Positions 1 through 10,058 are shown, numbered from the stretch's first letter. The stretch: 64,000 nt of DNA from Actinoplanes sp. TBRC 11911 (GCF_012933445.1 NZ_JABBNC010000013.1:124001-188000); one strand, 5' to 3'. The notes: generated by a model not told the origin, from the sequence alone. Translations and numbers: made by a program.

Positions 1-1107
1 GGTGAATTCGGATCGTTCTTCGTCGGGCGCCGTGACGAGCGCACCGCGATCTGCGCCTGGCTCCAATCGGCCGAGCACGGGATGCTAGTCGTCACCGGCC
101 GCCCTGGCAGCGGAAAGTCCTCGATGCTCGGCAATCTGCTGCTGCGCTCCAACCCTCGGTGGCGGGCCGTCCTCGATCACGCGCATCTCACCGAGCCAGA
201 TCCGGAGCCGCTGACACCGCCCGACGACATCTTCGATGCCGCCGTCCACCTCGCCCTGCTGGACACTGGCCAGGTCGTACGGCGGCTCGCCGAATCACTT
301 GGCGAGTCGCTACCCGATCACGATCAGGGTTGGTCAGAATCGGACGTAGATGCTCTGGTAGAACGCCTGGCCCGCCGGCGCTTCACCGTGCTCGTCGACG
401 GTTTGGACGAGGCAATCGATGCGGTCGCCGTCGCCAGTACAGTACTTCGGCGGCTCGCGGAATTACCCAACGGCAGGCTCGTGATCGGAACACGACCCTC
501 GTCCGAGGACGCGGTGGATGAAGCCCCCAAGCCGGTGACGGATCTCCTGGACGCGCTGGCCGGGCCGCCGAGCACCATCTTGGAGTTGCGCCGAGACCCT
601 GACGCGATCGGACATTACATGCGGCGACGCCTGGCAGCGGCCCAGGCAACCAGCCGGTTCCCCGTCTCTGACGCGGACATCGAGCGGCTCTCTAGCCTCG
701 TCCGCAACCTCGGCGCGGACAAAGATTTCCTGTTTGCACGGCTGGTGGTCCACGAGGTCATGGCCCGGCCGACCTTGCTGCGGGAAGCCGCATTGGTCGA
801 CTTGATCGCGGGGGATCACCGCAGCGTATTCCGTGCAGCCGTCAACCGCCTGGCCAGCTCGATGCCCGCGGCCGTGCCCTTGCTGACAGCTCTCGCGCTG
901 GCCCGCGGCCGCGGCATGCCACGCAGTGAGCGGATATGGGCCACGGCGGCGAGAGGGCTTAACGGCGGCGAGCCGATCCTGGATGCGGACATCGACCGCC
1001 TGCTCGAACGGGCAGCGCCGTACATCCTGGTCGACGCTGAGTCTGGGTTCGCTGTCTATCGACTGGCTCATCAGACCTACAAGACGATCTTTTCCTCAGA
1101 AAGATGA
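1..1107 (+). CDS. STAND-type NTPase, N-terminal half (5' end outside window)
   Basis: The reading frame is open from base 1, so the true start lies upstream of the window. A first visible segment, FFVGRRDE, is followed by a hydrophobic strand and a Walker A motif GRPGSGKSS about 35 residues in. A Walker B-like strand FTVLVDGLDEA and a sensor-like LVIGTRPSS follow, the usual order of NACHT/STAND NTPases. The protein stops at YRLAHQTYKTIFSSER, the point where related actinobacterial proteins normally run on into a helical linker and WD40 repeats. The missing continuation appears to be encoded on the opposite strand at 2939-5251. The stop codon overlaps the next gene's start (ATGA at 1104-1107), implying translational coupling. 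Such NTPases are usually signalling or defence ATPases; that role is inferred from the family. Confidence 0.75.
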   Translation, partial: GEFGSFFVGRRDERTAICAWLQSAEHGMLVVTGRPGSGKSSMLGNLLLRSNPRWRAVLDHAHLTEPDPEPLTPPDDIFDAAVHLALLDTGQVVRRLAESLGESLPDHDQGWSESDVDALVERLARRRFTVLVDGLDEAIDAVAVASTVLRRLAELPNGRLVIGTRPSSEDAVDEAPKPVTDLLDALAGPPSTILELRRDPDAIGHYMRRRLAAAQATSRFPVSDADIERLSSLVRNLGADKDFLFARLVVHEVMARPTLLREAALVDLIAGDHRSVFRAAVNRLASSMPAAVPLLTALALARGRGMPRSERIWATAARGLNGGEPILDADIDRLLERAAPYILVDAESGFAVYRLAHQTYKTIFSSER

Positions 1108-2990
1108 CCGAGATGATCGACTATGGCGAGCAATTCGAAGAGGTCAACCGGTCGCTCGACAGCGCAGCCCACCAGCTGGAAAGGCAGAACGAAGCAATCG
1201 CGGCGGTACTGGCTCAGGCCAACACCCTCCATCGATCGCTGCAATCCCATCTGAGGGAGATAGCAAAGGGCCAGGACGGCCTGGATAAGAAGGTTCTACA
1301 GCTCAGCACGGACCTTGCCGCATTCGCCGCGCGTAGTCACCGCCACCTGGAACGCCTAACGGCTCAGGTCGGCCTCGTCGACCTGCGGGCCGAGATCCAG
1401 CGCAAGTATGGTCCATATGAGGACGTCCGCCGGACGATGCGAGGCATCCTGGACGTCTGGGAAAGCGGACTAGCCCACGACGCGACCCTGCAGTACATCG
1501 CCGAGAAGAAAGGAATCGACGCGCCGGGATACTGGCTCGCCTCTGTGCTCAACGCGACGGTGTCGTGGGTACGCAAGGACCAAGTCACCATGGAATCGGC
1601 ACTGCTCAAGGCCATGTCCAGCCACGTCAGCAAGACCGCGCTGTTCGCCGGCTTGCTGAATGCGCGATACCGCCGTTTCGATGCCACCGACAGCTGGCTC
1701 CGTCTCTACCTGCCTAGCCAGGATCCGCTGCAACTCGCCGATGAGTTCGTCGTCGTGCTCGACTCGGCGATGCTGGGCGTACTCGGCTCGGCGGCGCGGG
1801 ATCAAATCAACGTGAAATGCATGACGTGGTTCGATCAGCTCTCAAGTCGCGCAGAGCTGGTAGCTGCTCAGGTCGATCGATGGGAGAAGTTCATAGCCCG
1901 GCATTCGCCGCGCGGCGCCCGATCGGAAGAGGACTTCTCCAGGAGCTACCACGGGCTGACCCAGATCAACGCCGGCTGGCGCCAGATCGCCCGCGAGCTA
2001 TACCAGGCCAAGGCGTTCGGCAACGCCAAGCATATTCTCCGGCCGCTCGATGCCGAGGAAAAGGCGGATCCGGACGAGCGGCTGAACGGCATCGACAGGG
2101 TGCTGCGTCGCTTATCGGAGTTACCCGAGCCGGGCGAGCGCGAGCTCCGGTCGAAGGAGTTCGACCTCAAACGGATGGCGGACCCGGACGGTGACGAGGA
2201 GACCCTGGCGGACCTCCTCAAGACGGAAGCCACGCTGAATGAGCCGACTACCGGCTTCTTCGATCTAATCACGAATTTGGTGATGCATCCGGAGCGGTTC
2301 GACGTCTCGCCCCGGACAAGGCAACTCGCGACCCATCTAGCCCGCGACTGGATCTGCGAGGCCACAATCAATTTGCGAGCACGCAGCGAGGCCGCGGTGC
2401 CGGAGACGATGTCCGCCACGATCGACAACTGGCAGGGCGATATCGGCTCCAGGATCGAACCCAACGAGGTCGCCGACCAACTGGCTCGGAGGATGGACCA
2501 GAACACCGAGTACGAGTTGACGATGGAACGGCGAAACATACCCCGTATATTTTTTTCCACGGTTGCATTTGCCAGCCTGGCATTGTGGCTGGTCGCGGTT
2601 ACATCTGGCGCTTTTCTCGCATTCCAGGCTCTCGTCCTGCTGGCCGTCTTTGTGGTGTGTGGGGTTGTGGCGCTGGGGATTCACCTCAACACCCCCCGCC
2701 GAATGGCGGCGATCCGGGCGCAGGGCAAGCGGCGCAAGGCGGACGCCATGGACACCTTGCATGCGGCGGTCGGGGCGCATGCCGGGTTGATGCGGCAATG
2801 GAAGGAACTAATCGTGGAGGCCGACGACCTGTTGGAGAGTGTCCGTGCGGTACAGTTGCCGGTAGTCGTCGAGGACAACGCCGAGATTTCGTCCTGGCTC
2901 GATGATGAGCGTCCGGGAACAGTTGCGCGAAGCCAGAGTCAGGCGCCAGCGATACTTCCTCGTTGGGATCTGAAGCCCGCGGGCTGGTAG
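1104..2990 (+). CDS. Coiled-coil protein with C-terminal membrane segments, unknown function
   Basis: A 628-residue protein I do not recognise. Residues 1-90 are rich in heptad-like Q/E/L/A patterns and should form a coiled coil. The middle is helical and acidic. Two adjacent hydrophobic segments near residues 485-530 (around LWLVAVTSGAFLAFQ and LLAVFVVCGVVALGI) predict a membrane hairpin, followed by a basic stretch and an acidic tail. It overlaps the upstream NTPase stop by four bases, so the two are probably one operon, and it converges with the WD40 gene, overlapping it by about 50 bases at the 3' ends. A plausible role is the membrane partner or effector of the NTPase/WD40 module, but nothing in the sequence proves this. 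Confidence 0.7.
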   Translation: MTEMIDYGEQFEEVNRSLDSAAHQLERQNEAIAAVLAQANTLHRSLQSHLREIAKGQDGLDKKVLQLSTDLAAFAARSHRHLERLTAQVGLVDLRAEIQRKYGPYEDVRRTMRGILDVWESGLAHDATLQYIAEKKGIDAPGYWLASVLNATVSWVRKDQVTMESALLKAMSSHVSKTALFAGLLNARYRRFDATDSWLRLYLPSQDPLQLADEFVVVLDSAMLGVLGSAARDQINVKCMTWFDQLSSRAELVAAQVDRWEKFIARHSPRGARSEEDFSRSYHGLTQINAGWRQIARELYQAKAFGNAKHILRPLDAEEKADPDERLNGIDRVLRRLSELPEPGERELRSKEFDLKRMADPDGDEETLADLLKTEATLNEPTTGFFDLITNLVMHPERFDVSPRTRQLATHLARDWICEATINLRARSEAAVPETMSATIDNWQGDIGSRIEPNEVADQLARRMDQNTEYELTMERRNIPRIFFSTVAFASLALWLVAVTSGAFLAFQALVLLAVFVVCGVVALGIHLNTPRRMAAIRAQGKRRKADAMDTLHAAVGAHAGLMRQWKELIVEADDLLESVRAVQLPVVVEDNAEISSWLDDERPGTVARSQSQAPAILPRWDLKPAGW

Positions 2991-5251
2991 TCGGCGAAGA
3001 CCCGCGGGTCGATCTGGCACCCCAGGAGCCCACGCTGAGTCCTGATCGCAAGCCGGTCGGCCGCGACGGCGATGGCTTCGGGGCGCAGGTGGAGCGGCAG
3101 CAGTGTGGTCCGCAGACGTCGACGGTTCCGCAGCGACCAGATCTGAATCTCGCCCGAGTCGGTGCCGATCACGATCAGCGTATCGTCTGAACTCCCGAAC
3201 ACCGCGAGCGCCAACGGCACACCACCGTCAAGCGCGGCAATCACGCCAAGGGACTCGCGGCGGCTGGCGTTGTACCCATGTATCTCGCCACCGGCGCAGC
3301 CGACCAACACCAGTTCGCCAGACGCTGCGATCGCTGTTGCGTTCGAGTCCAGTCTGAACTCCCCTTCGATGTACTCGTCACCGTCGGTCGGTCGCCACAC
3401 CAGCACGACCGGCTCGCTCCCCACCGAGACGAGAAGGTCCGGACCGCCCCCGAGCGAAACCACCGCCAGATGCTCGATCGATGCTCGATGCCCCACCAAT
3501 GGAGTACCAACCGCACGACCGGAACGCGGATCCCAAAGCCGAATCGTCCGGTCTGCACCGGCCGAGGCGATCCGAAGGATACCGTCAGCGTTGCGCACCA
3601 CCGCCAGCGCATGGATGGTGTCCTGGTGTCGTTGTAGCGGATCAACGACCGAGTCACCGGTACGCGCGTTCCAGATTCGGACCAGGCGCTCGGTCCCCGC
3701 GGTAGCCACCACGGTCTCGTTACCTAGGTCGACAGCTACGAGCGCGTAGATGGCTCCGCGATCCTCAAACCGTAACCCCGGTCGAGCATGCCCCGAGCGG
3801 ATGTCCCACGTCTGGACGACACCGCGATTGCTCCCGGTGGCCAGCACCTCGTCTGGGCCGAATCGCGTGGTTGCGCAAACCGTCACCAGGTCCAAATCAT
3901 CGGCGGCCGGGCGATCCTCCGGGGCCGTGTCGGGGTGCCACAGCCGTACGGTCGCGTCTTCACCGCCGGTGACCAGCATGGTGCGTCCGTCGGTCAAAGA
4001 TATGCTCATCATGCTGACGATCGCCCCGGAGTGACCAGCCATGGCGGTCGTGGGATGCCAGGCGTCGCCGGTGTGGCGCCACAGCCGGATAAGCCCGCTT
4101 CGATTGCCGGACGCGAGAATCCTCGCATCGCTGATGACGGCAACACATGCGATACGGTCGCGTGGCGACCGCAGAGTAGTCCGGTGGGCACGAAAAGGCA
4201 GGTCATCATCGACGGCGATTAGGTCAAGGCCCTCCCCGTCCTCAGCGACCACGAGCATATGTCCGCCATCCGGGGCTTCCGCCCCAGCGATCGCCTCGAT
4301 GCCGCCGCTGGCGTACGCGGCCAAGCCCACGACAGCCTCGGTTGGAACGTCCCAAAGATGGACGGCCCCGTCGTACCCGGCGGTTACCACTGACGTGCGG
4401 CCATCGTCGCGCGGTAGCGACGCGATCATGCGGACGGGGCTAGGCGGGATCAGAGCAGCGGCGAGCGTCAGGGTTCCGTCGGCCCCAACCTGCCACACTC
4501 TGAGGTCGCCCCGGACAGTGCCAGCGCACAGGAACTCGCTGCCATCCGGTTGCGGAAGGGATGCGAGTAGCCCGCGCCCGGTCGGTCTGCCGGCTGGGAT
4601 CGCAAAGATCTGCGCGCCGGTTTGCCAGTTCCAGACCTGTACAGCACCGCCGTCGCTCACTCCCGCGAGCAGCCGACCGTCGGCGCTCCTAAGTCCCACC
4701 ACGGTCGTGACGACGGGGCCGGTATCTATTTGGTGGCGGGCTGCACGGCCTGTCGTGGGGTTCCAGATCCTGAGGGTCGCATCATTGCCCGCACTCGCGA
4801 TGGCGATGCCGTCGAGGGTGCGCAACGCTGCCACGGAGAGCACTGCGCCGCGATGACCAGTGAGGACGATGTGCGCTGGCTCGCGGTAGCCGATATTGGC
4901 CCAGGCTCGCGGCTCCGCGTCTGGCGCCGACCAGCCGCAAGCCGCGGCTATCCACCTGGTCATCAAGCGGTCTGGTGGTTGGAGTCGCTTCAGCAGATGC
5001 CGGGCTGACAGGGAGGCGGCTATGGCGGGCGGCAGCGCGGATCTCCCGTACGCCGTCCGCAGCGCTGCTGCTGCCACCGAATCCGGATCCAGCGTGTCCA
5101 GGAGGTAGGGACGATCTGACAGGTCCTGCCACTTATCGGCGGCGCCCACGTGCTCCGCTAGCCGAGTGACAATGTATGGGCTCGGCATCTCGTCGAAGGG
5201 TGCGTTCATCAGGGCGTCGGCGATCAGCGCATGTCCCGACGTGATAGCCAT
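2939..5251 (-). CDS. WD40 repeat protein (apparent C-terminal half of a STAND NTPase)
   Basis: 770 residues. Residues 1-140 form a helical linker (around YIVTRLAEHV and LDTLDPDSVAAAALRTAYGR) of the kind found between the NTPase and WD40 domains of actinobacterial STAND proteins. From about residue 125 on there are at least nine WD40 blades with typical ends such as DATLRIWNPTTG, GAVHLWDVPT, ATVRLWHPDT and RTIRLWDPRSG, which should fold into one or two propellers and act as sensor or scaffold. There is no NTPase domain of its own. The missing NTPase half lies at 1-1107 on the other strand, so a local inversion or an evolutionary split is likely. The start ATG at 5251 is uncertain: the frame is open for a further 12 codons upstream. 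Confidence 0.85.
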   Translation of the reverse strand: MAITSGHALIADALMNAPFDEMPSPYIVTRLAEHVGAADKWQDLSDRPYLLDTLDPDSVAAAALRTAYGRSALPPAIAASLSARHLLKRLQPPDRLMTRWIAAACGWSAPDAEPRAWANIGYREPAHIVLTGHRGAVLSVAALRTLDGIAIASAGNDATLRIWNPTTGRAARHQIDTGPVVTTVVGLRSADGRLLAGVSDGGAVQVWNWQTGAQIFAIPAGRPTGRGLLASLPQPDGSEFLCAGTVRGDLRVWQVGADGTLTLAAALIPPSPVRMIASLPRDDGRTSVVTAGYDGAVHLWDVPTEAVVGLAAYASGGIEAIAGAEAPDGGHMLVVAEDGEGLDLIAVDDDLPFRAHRTTLRSPRDRIACVAVISDARILASGNRSGLIRLWRHTGDAWHPTTAMAGHSGAIVSMMSISLTDGRTMLVTGGEDATVRLWHPDTAPEDRPAADDLDLVTVCATTRFGPDEVLATGSNRGVVQTWDIRSGHARPGLRFEDRGAIYALVAVDLGNETVVATAGTERLVRIWNARTGDSVVDPLQRHQDTIHALAVVRNADGILRIASAGADRTIRLWDPRSGRAVGTPLVGHRASIEHLAVVSLGGGPDLLVSVGSEPVVLVWRPTDGDEYIEGEFRLDSNATAIAASGELVLVGCAGGEIHGYNASRRESLGVIAALDGGVPLALAVFGSSDDTLIVIGTDSGEIQIWSLRNRRRLRTTLLPLHLRPEAIAVAADRLAIRTQRGLLGCQIDPRVFADYQPAGFRSQRGSIAGA

Positions 5252-5940
5252 CTGACCCCTTAACCACGCTGAGCCATGAATATTTACTTATCGTAGTCGT
5301 GGTTTAAAGCAGCCAACAGTCCTGATCGATCCGTCCGGCCATGTGCGCCCACGTAGGCGGAAGCCCCCCCACGATTTCGTGAAGGCCAGGCGACGATTCA
5401 CAAGGACGCAAGCCAGCGAAGGCTTACGAATAGGGCCCGGCATCGCCTCGCCGATGTCAAGCAGGAGGCGTAGCACCGACGGCAAACTGCTTCTGAAGTG
5501 CCTGCGTTCGCGGAGTTCGAGCGCTACACGATCAACCATGCTGCCCGCCTCTCGCCATCAAGCGGCGGGCCGTGGCAGACGCTACCTGCCAATCACCTGG
5601 ACCGCCAGATCGCTGATCAGGTCGCCGCAACCGTCTACGGCAGGCGATGAACGCGTTCAGACGGCTGAGCGCTGCCGAAGAGCATCCGTAGGACAAGACC
5701 GCGATCGAGCTATGCGCGGCGAGTCCCGACACCCCGGGAAGCCAACAGCCGGAAACCGTCACAGATAACCAGGAAGCCCGCGCAACTCGTGCGCTCGCTG
5801 CACGATGCGCAGCGCTCGGAGCACTAGATAACTGATGAGGTTCGAAGCGGGAGGGCTCACGTTGCGTCCGTTGGAGGCCGGCTGGCGGGTTGTGAACTGC
5901 TTCGAGCATCAGAATTCCGTTCCGGACCCCTGGAGCAAAC
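5252..5940. other. Intergenic, no gene supported; inverted repeat near 5262-5305
   Basis: No reading frame here looks like a protein with confidence. Upstream of the WD40 gene the arms AACCACG (5262-5268) and CGTGGTT (5299-5305) form an inverted repeat around an AT-rich centre (AATATTTACTTATC). This is a possible promoter or operator region for the minus-strand gene. A short open stretch at about 5510-5650 on the plus strand has protein-like composition but no start or recognisable family. Confidence 0.4.
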
Positions 5941-6516
5941 ATGAAGGACGAAACAGCGAAGTCTGAAGTTGCCGGCCCGGAAGATCGTCATGAAGACGGT
6001 GACCGATCCCGTCGGATGTCGATAACGCCGAGCAAGGTTGAGCGCGACACCGAGTTCGAACTGTTCTATCTGCGGGAACTGCCACGTCTCGTAGCTTTTC
6101 TCGCGACCCACGGCGCCAGAGTCAGCATGGCCACTGACGTGGCGCAGGAGACGATGATGCAAGCCTACCGTCGGTGGGACGACTTGGAGAAGCCGCGTGC
6201 GTGGATTCGTACCGTGGCGTCACGGACGTGGTGGCGGCAGGAGCAGCAGCAACGGCAGGAGATTCCCCACGACCAGTGCCCAGATAGCCACACCCTACTC
6301 GATGTCGACGCCGCGACAGAGATCGAATCCCGGCACGAGGTGCTGTCAATACTAAAAACGCTACCGATACAGCAACGGCAAGTGATGGCGTGGTTCTACG
6401 ACGGTTACCAGCCGAATGAGATCGCTGCTGTGCTCGGTAAGCCCGTGACAACCGTGCGGTCGCTGCTACGACATGCACGGGCCGCGTTGCAGAAACACCA
6501 CGAGACCGGGGAATAG
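5941..6516 (+). CDS. ECF-type sigma-70 family RNA polymerase sigma factor
   Basis: 191 residues with the two-domain plan of extracytoplasmic-function sigma factors. Region 2 (about residues 35-85) contains the DVAQETMMQAYRRWDDLEKPRAWIRTV block that recognises the -10 element. Region 4 (about 135-185) ends with a helix-turn-helix around QPNEIAAVLGKPVTTVRSLL. It would redirect RNA polymerase to its own set of promoters. A GGAG sequence five bases before the ATG supports this start, although an in-frame ATG at 6016 would remove a charged, poorly conserved N-terminus. No anti-sigma factor gene is recognisable next to it. The only close neighbour is the unknown gene 11 bases downstream, which is probably co-transcribed. 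Confidence 0.9.
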   Translation: MKDETAKSEVAGPEDRHEDGDRSRRMSITPSKVERDTEFELFYLRELPRLVAFLATHGARVSMATDVAQETMMQAYRRWDDLEKPRAWIRTVASRTWWRQEQQQRQEIPHDQCPDSHTLLDVDAATEIESRHEVLSILKTLPIQQRQVMAWFYDGYQPNEIAAVLGKPVTTVRSLLRHARAALQKHHETGE

Positions 6517-6527
6517 CGAGGATAGTT

Positions 6528-8090
6528 ATGACACGCCGAGACCCAGAGGCTCCGACCTCGATTACCGAAAATATGGACATCTTTGATTCTCTCAGAGGAG
6601 TCACGGCCGGCGTCAGGCTTAGTACGCTTCCTTACTCGGCGGAGTATGACTCCCTATGCGAGAATCTCGGAGCCGTGTTGCCACTGACGGAAGGACTGGT
6701 GAAGACCCCAGGTTTCCGCTCTGCGGATCCCTTGGTACGACCGTCGACTCACGAAGCGGACCAACGTTCGTACGCGGCGCTGGTATCGGATTTGACAGGA
6801 GCAATTTCAGCGCGTGACGGTCTTGCGAGGATTTTTTCACTTGAGAGTGGGCACGCGGCCCTGATCGATGACCTGACAAGATCGATCGATAGCACGTCCG
6901 GTGTTATCGCCATTCTTCGACCGGCGAGCTTTCATACCCCAGCGATAGCGGGGGGCACGACTGAAGCCAACTCCGAGGCACCAATCACCGGTGCATCCAG
7001 CCCATTTACCACCAGCCTGGCGAAGATCTATGACGCTGCGAGCACGGACCGGCTTTACCTACGTATGGGCCACCGCCACCACCATCTGCGCCGAGCGATC
7101 GAGCACGTAAGCGACATTCGCGTTTACCTGAGCAGAGTCCGCCCCGGATCTGGCTGTATGGATCGGGCGATCAGCGACATACCAGTTGTACTAAGCCTCC
7201 AGCATGACCGCCTAGTGTCCGCGATCGCAACTCTCGCGGAGACTCTTCCAATCAGCCGACCGGTCGGACCGGTTACGATCAAAGGCTCGGAGATGCTCCC
7301 CCGCACCTCGGCCGAGGCGTTCAACGCCGAGCTCAACCAGCGTTCACACCTACCCTCGCTCTTCTCACGCCTGCCCTATCTTGGGCTGGAGGACGCACGC
7401 GGCGACGATTTGACGATGATGGCGCTCCGCGCTTTTGCGACTGAATCCGGCGAGGCTGCCACATGTCTGGCGGAATATCTTGTGCATCTTGGGCGGCACG
7501 ACGAAGCCATCGCCATCCTCAAGCCCCATGCTGGTGAGTCGCCGGACATCATCGGACGCCTCAGCGATCTCATAGGGGGAGACGACCCTTCTGGTCAGCC
7601 GAATAGAAGCACTAAGGCTTCTGCCGCTGGCAAACGCCGTCAGGGGCTTGCCAACCGATATGCAGACCGCGCCTCCAAGTCCCGGGAGCAAGAACCCGCA
7701 ATTCTTGGGCTATCAAAAGTTGGCGATCTCCTCGGGCAAATCGAAGATGACCTTGAACGCCTTGGCGAGCCTCTCACTCGCGGCTTCGCCATCGACGTCT
7801 CAGTGCTGTGGCACAGCACATTAGCTGCTGACAAACTTGCGCAAGTTCTGAGCCAAGCGTGGGATGCGCTATCCGACTTCCAGGGGGCCGATCTCCACAC
7901 TGCCACGGTGGACCCAAATGACACGGACGATCTTGACGGAATCCGCTGGTCTGACGCGACAGCACCCGATGGTGCCACCAGATGGCCACCGGCGATCCTC
8001 GGCCTGGTCGTTAACCACTCCGCTGCGAGTGGCACTCAGTCTGGAGAATTCACCATCAGGTTCGGGCTCAGTACAGGGTTGGCCTATTGA
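6528..8090 (+). CDS. Unknown protein co-transcribed with ECF sigma factor
   Basis: 520 residues, no family recognised. The start ATG at 6528 follows a GAGGA ribosome-binding site and lies 11 bases after the sigma factor gene. The protein is mixed helical with no clear membrane segment. A helical pair near residues 305-345 (AVLATES..., CLAEYLVHLGRHDEAIAILKPH) resembles a single TPR-like hairpin, followed by a basic Lys/Arg-rich linker (around AGKRRQGLANRYADRASK) and a C-terminal domain with many aspartates. By position it could be a regulator of, or a target controlled with, the sigma factor. That is inference only. Confidence 0.6.
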   Translation: MTRRDPEAPTSITENMDIFDSLRGVTAGVRLSTLPYSAEYDSLCENLGAVLPLTEGLVKTPGFRSADPLVRPSTHEADQRSYAALVSDLTGAISARDGLARIFSLESGHAALIDDLTRSIDSTSGVIAILRPASFHTPAIAGGTTEANSEAPITGASSPFTTSLAKIYDAASTDRLYLRMGHRHHHLRRAIEHVSDIRVYLSRVRPGSGCMDRAISDIPVVLSLQHDRLVSAIATLAETLPISRPVGPVTIKGSEMLPRTSAEAFNAELNQRSHLPSLFSRLPYLGLEDARGDDLTMMALRAFATESGEAATCLAEYLVHLGRHDEAIAILKPHAGESPDIIGRLSDLIGGDDPSGQPNRSTKASAAGKRRQGLANRYADRASKSREQEPAILGLSKVGDLLGQIEDDLERLGEPLTRGFAIDVSVLWHSTLAADKLAQVLSQAWDALSDFQGADLHTATVDPNDTDDLDGIRWSDATAPDGATRWPPAILGLVVNHSAASGTQSGEFTIRFGLSTGLAY

Positions 8091-8707
8091 CCGTTTCGCT
8101 GTCTCGAAGTGCCCAGCGTTGGGGGAGCCATCGCCCCAAGAGGACTCGCGTCCGCGTCCGCCGGCAAAGCGCATCTTGACGGCGTCGCGTAGACCATACC
8201 GACCGACACCTCGGGCGACACTCGGACCACCTCGCGCAAGGGTCTGTCAGGACTCTGAGCGCCCGATAGCGCAGACCATGGCGCGCTGCGGTGCGACGGC
8301 CTAAACGGGCGCAGGCTAAGCGGGTATCGAGCGGAGCGACCCATCCAGATGCAGGGATCCGGCGACGGCGTCTCGCTGATCAACGCGGCCGAGAGCTGCG
8401 CGACAGCGGTGTGGCAGTGGCAGCAGTTCTTCCCGGACGAGGCGCAGCCATACATCTGGAGGGCCCACATGATCCTCGATGAGATCCGCGACCTGTCCGT
8501 GGTGATGGTCACCGTGGACTCGGCTGAGCGCCGTGCTAAGCGCTTCGGGTGTGTATCACCAGCTCGGCGGCACGTTCCAGGAGAGCACGACAACAGAGAG
8601 ACTCGAAGCAGCATCGCACCCAGAGTCGGGCAAAAGGAACCGATCAACGACAGACCCCGAAGCGACCTCCATCGATCATCGCACCGGAGGCACTATTAGC
8701 GAAGTGT
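8091..8707. other. Intergenic, only weak open frames
   Basis: About 600 bases with no gene I can defend. One plus-strand frame at 8349-8540 encodes a protein-like stretch rich in aromatic residues (around VWQWQQFFPDEAQPYIW) and then loses that character. A second plus-strand frame continues in similar style from 8533. This may be a decayed or frameshifted small gene, but no family is recognisable. Confidence 0.3.
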
Positions 8708-9375
8708 CTATGCGATGTATGACTTGAAGTTGCCCGGCACCCTAACGATCATCTGCCAGTGAGAAACGGCAGCGGCCGGGAGCGCGCCGGCATCGTCCAA
8801 GGGGCGACCGCACCTGCAGGTCCACAATTCGCCCGAATCGCCAGCGTTCGGCGGCCAAAAGTTCAGGCGGACGTAGGACGGCATGTTGGTGCCGGTATAT
8901 CCGACGAAGAATTTGGTTGGCTCGCCGGTTCGGACGATATCGCTCTCGGCGCCGAGTGCCCCCAACGCGCCATTGTCGAACACGACCACTCCGGTTACGC
9001 GATATGGGTGGCCAAAGACGAGCGCCAGGAATACCCCTTTCGCGGTCGGGTCGGCACGGCTCGGCACGGTGGGGAAATTCTGGTCAACGGGGTTCGGTCG
9101 ATACGACTCGTGATCGCGATCAATTCGATCTGTGCAACCTTGCCGTCCGCGTCCGCTGACTTCTCCGCGGCCCGCGCCGACGTTTCGGCGCTGTCGGCGG
9201 ACTTGTTGGCCGCGCTAGCGGATGTCTTGGCGTAGTTGGCGGAGCGGTGTCCGGAGACGGAGGCCCACACAGAGACGCCGAGTGCGGCGAGGCTAAGCGC
9301 TGCAGCTGCCAGCGCCACCCAAAAGGCACCCTCGTCGGTCCACGGAGGACTTTCGGCGGCGAACGTGAATGTCAC
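8708..9375 (-). pseudogene. Small membrane-anchored coiled-coil protein, apparently frameshifted
   Basis: Two overlapping minus-strand frames look like one protein. The first (9375 to about 9080) has one hydrophobic helix near residues 17-42 (FWVALAAAALSLAALGVSVW) followed by an Ala/Ser/Lys-rich coiled coil (SANKSADSAETSARAAEKS). The second (to 8708) carries a compact beta-rich domain (PYRVTGVVVFDNGALGALG, PSYVRLNFWPP). The second frame is open upstream of its nominal GTG at 9067, and the first turns into unlikely Arg/Pro-rich sequence there. This suggests a one-base loss (or two-base gain) between about 9080 and 9120. This architecture of membrane helix, coiled coil and beta domain is common in actinobacterial accessory regions, with unknown function. 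Two separate genes remain possible. Confidence 0.45.
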
Positions 9376-9605
9376 AACCGTGCACGATAGAGCAGCTCGG
9401 GCGCTGGCGCGGGAAGCTCTGGCCAGCCGAGCGGTCAGACAACCTGGCCCGTTCTACGGTTGCCACGCCCGGACGGCCGCGGCCTGTCGTACCGTCCTCG
9501 ACGCTCACCATCATGGAGGCGATCGAAGGTGTTTCCCTGTCATGCGAGCTGTGAAAGGACCAACTGCAGCGGACGGACACGCCAGTCAACTCGCAGGACT
9601 AGCGT

Positions 9606-10058
9606 ATGGTCCCCAGCCCGTTCTGGTTCAGGTTCGTTCGCGGCGAGGACTTCACCCCTACAGACCCGTTCGTACTCAAAGGCATGTACGTGTCAGCCGA
9701 CTACCTACGACGCTCGATCACCGACAGAACCTTGCGCACCGGCCCCCGCACAGGGTTCGGAGTCACCTACCGCAACACCGATACTTCCCGAGAAGTCTTC
9801 TTCGCCTCGTACGCCGCGGATTCGCCTGCCGCCAAGGCTGGCAGTGAGGCCGTACGAGAAGTCGCCGCTGAACGAGCTCAAACACGCAAGGTCGTACTGG
9901 CGATGAAGACGCGGCGCGGCGATCACGAAGGTTCAAAGGCGTCTCTGGTCGGAGGCGTAGTGCATCGGGATAAGCTCTCTGATCATGACCTCACACTGGA
10001 CTTATTGCGGAGAGTAGTCGACAGAAAATCGGGTATATCAGGAGGATTTGCATCCTGA
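9606..10058 (+). CDS. Hypothetical small protein
   Basis: 150 residues, unrecognised. The first 90 residues are protein-like (around FWFRFVRGEDFTPTDPF and TGFGVTYRNTDTSREVFFAS) and the tail is basic. It ends 14 bases before the integrase gene on the same strand. It could be a small element-encoded protein, but coding potential is only moderate. Confidence 0.35.
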   Translation: MVPSPFWFRFVRGEDFTPTDPFVLKGMYVSADYLRRSITDRTLRTGPRTGFGVTYRNTDTSREVFFASYAADSPAAKAGSEAVREVAAERAQTRKVVLAMKTRRGDHEGSKASLVGGVVHRDKLSDHDLTLDLLRRVVDRKSGISGGFAS

